Positions 63,732 to 64,000 of a DNA stretch of 64,000 bases are shown piece by piece. The DNA lies in NCBI RefSeq assembly GCF_003990915.1, contig NZ_BHXQ01000005.1, forward strand, positions 372,001 to 436,000, given 5' to 3'. The stretch's first letter is position 1. Every line of letters begins with the position of its first letter. Under the pieces are notes generated by a model. That model was given only the letters and a program-made list of their open reading frames with translations. It was not told where the DNA came from and ran no database searches. Made by a program: the position numbers and the translations under genes. Source of the DNA: Chryseotalea sanaruensis. GTDB taxonomy: Bacteria > Bacteroidota > Bacteroidia > Cytophagales > Cyclobacteriaceae.

Positions 63732-64000
63732 ATGTTTAATAAAATGCAAGAGAACTTAGACATAGTAGAACGTTACCTGGAGGGCAATCTCTCTGAACAG
63801 GAGCGAACTGCTTTTGAAGAAAGGCTTTTGCATGATGAAATGCTACGGCTGCAAGTGGATGACATGAAAGTGATCCGCGCTGGAATTATGCTGGCCTCGC
63901 GAAATGCCACATTACAAAGTCTTAAACAGTTAGAAAACACTTTGCCTTCAATTGAAACCAAGGTGATTAGCTTTTGGTCCAATACCTGGCTGCAGGCAGC
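63732..64000 (+). CDS. Probable anti-sigma-type protein, 3'-truncated by the window edge
   Basis: The frame opens at ATG 63732, four bases after the sigma factor stop, and runs to the window end (89 codons visible). The visible part, LDIVERYLEGNLSEQERTAF then EERLLHDEMLRLQVDDMKV, has the opening acidic helices typical of anti-sigma and related membrane regulators of Bacteroidota (ERYLxGxLSxxERxAFE). Membrane segments would be expected beyond the window. The assignment rests on position and this motif. Confidence 0.65.
   Translation, partial: MFNKMQENLDIVERYLEGNLSEQERTAFEERLLHDEMLRLQVDDMKVIRAGIMLASRNATLQSLKQLENTLPSIETKVISFWSNTWLQA

Overview
The window looks like a chromosome segment of a Bacteroidota bacterium of the Cytophagales type. 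The evidence is the type IX secretion (T9SS) C-terminal sorting domains, SusC-like TonB receptors with carboxypeptidase-regulatory N-termini, Bacteroidota-style -7 promoter boxes (TAnnTTTG), moderate-to-low GC and TPR-CHAT proteins. Two genes are cut by the window edges: a beta-propeller protein on the left and a protein downstream of a sigma factor on the right.

Layout. (1) 1-3417 is ordinary chromosome: a propeller fragment, a small protein, a Crp/Fnr regulator with an SRPBCC protein, and a radical SAM/SPASM protein. (2) 3418-37060 has the hallmarks of one integrated element of about 33.6 kb in the 3' end of a tRNA-Lys(UUU) gene. The 13-bp tRNA 3' end is duplicated at the far end, where it still sits against what looks like the original tRNA terminator. 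TTGCCAC repeats lie inside both ends, and a tyrosine recombinase lies next to the tRNA. (3) 37122-46550 is housekeeping chromosome: a BatE-like protein, RlmD, a 90-bp MITE-like insertion, malic enzyme, an OmpA lipoprotein, a 2,4-dienoyl-CoA reductase-like SDR and a cystathionine synthase/lyase. (4) 46550-64000 is a secreted/surface block on the minus strand: a TPR-CHAT protease-like protein, a 2,526-residue T9SS protein, a lipoprotein, an 802-residue T9SS protein and a repeat-rich exported protein. It ends in a LuxR-type regulator divergent from a sigma factor.

Element cargo, left to right: RhuM and a type IIG/IIL restriction-modification enzyme; a K-channel-like membrane protein; an LTA-synthase-like sulfatase, response regulator and histidine kinase operon laid out like pmrCAB; a beta-barrel receptor; EamA, DUF1232, PepSY-like and PAP2 proteins; a small HTH protein beside phased repeats; a TonB receptor; a tripartite RND efflux pump; a DabA/DabB inorganic-carbon transporter operon with a small third gene; an excisionase-like HTH protein; a HEPN-like gene broken by a stop codon; and the integrase. 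No relaxase, conjugation or phage structural gene was found.

The strongest new observation is a putative regulon inside the element. Four sites (9404, 13343, 16689, 17221) each carry two CAGAAT-like hexamers with starts 11 bp apart. Each is followed, after exactly 7 bases, by a -7-like box. They precede the sulfatase-RR-HK operon, the beta-barrel receptor, the PepSY protein and the PAP2 phosphatase. The architecture resembles PmrA boxes and predicts one envelope-modification programme controlled by the encoded OmpR-family regulator. The fourth promoter runs into a strong intrinsic hairpin before PAP2, so it may also make a small RNA or an attenuated leader.
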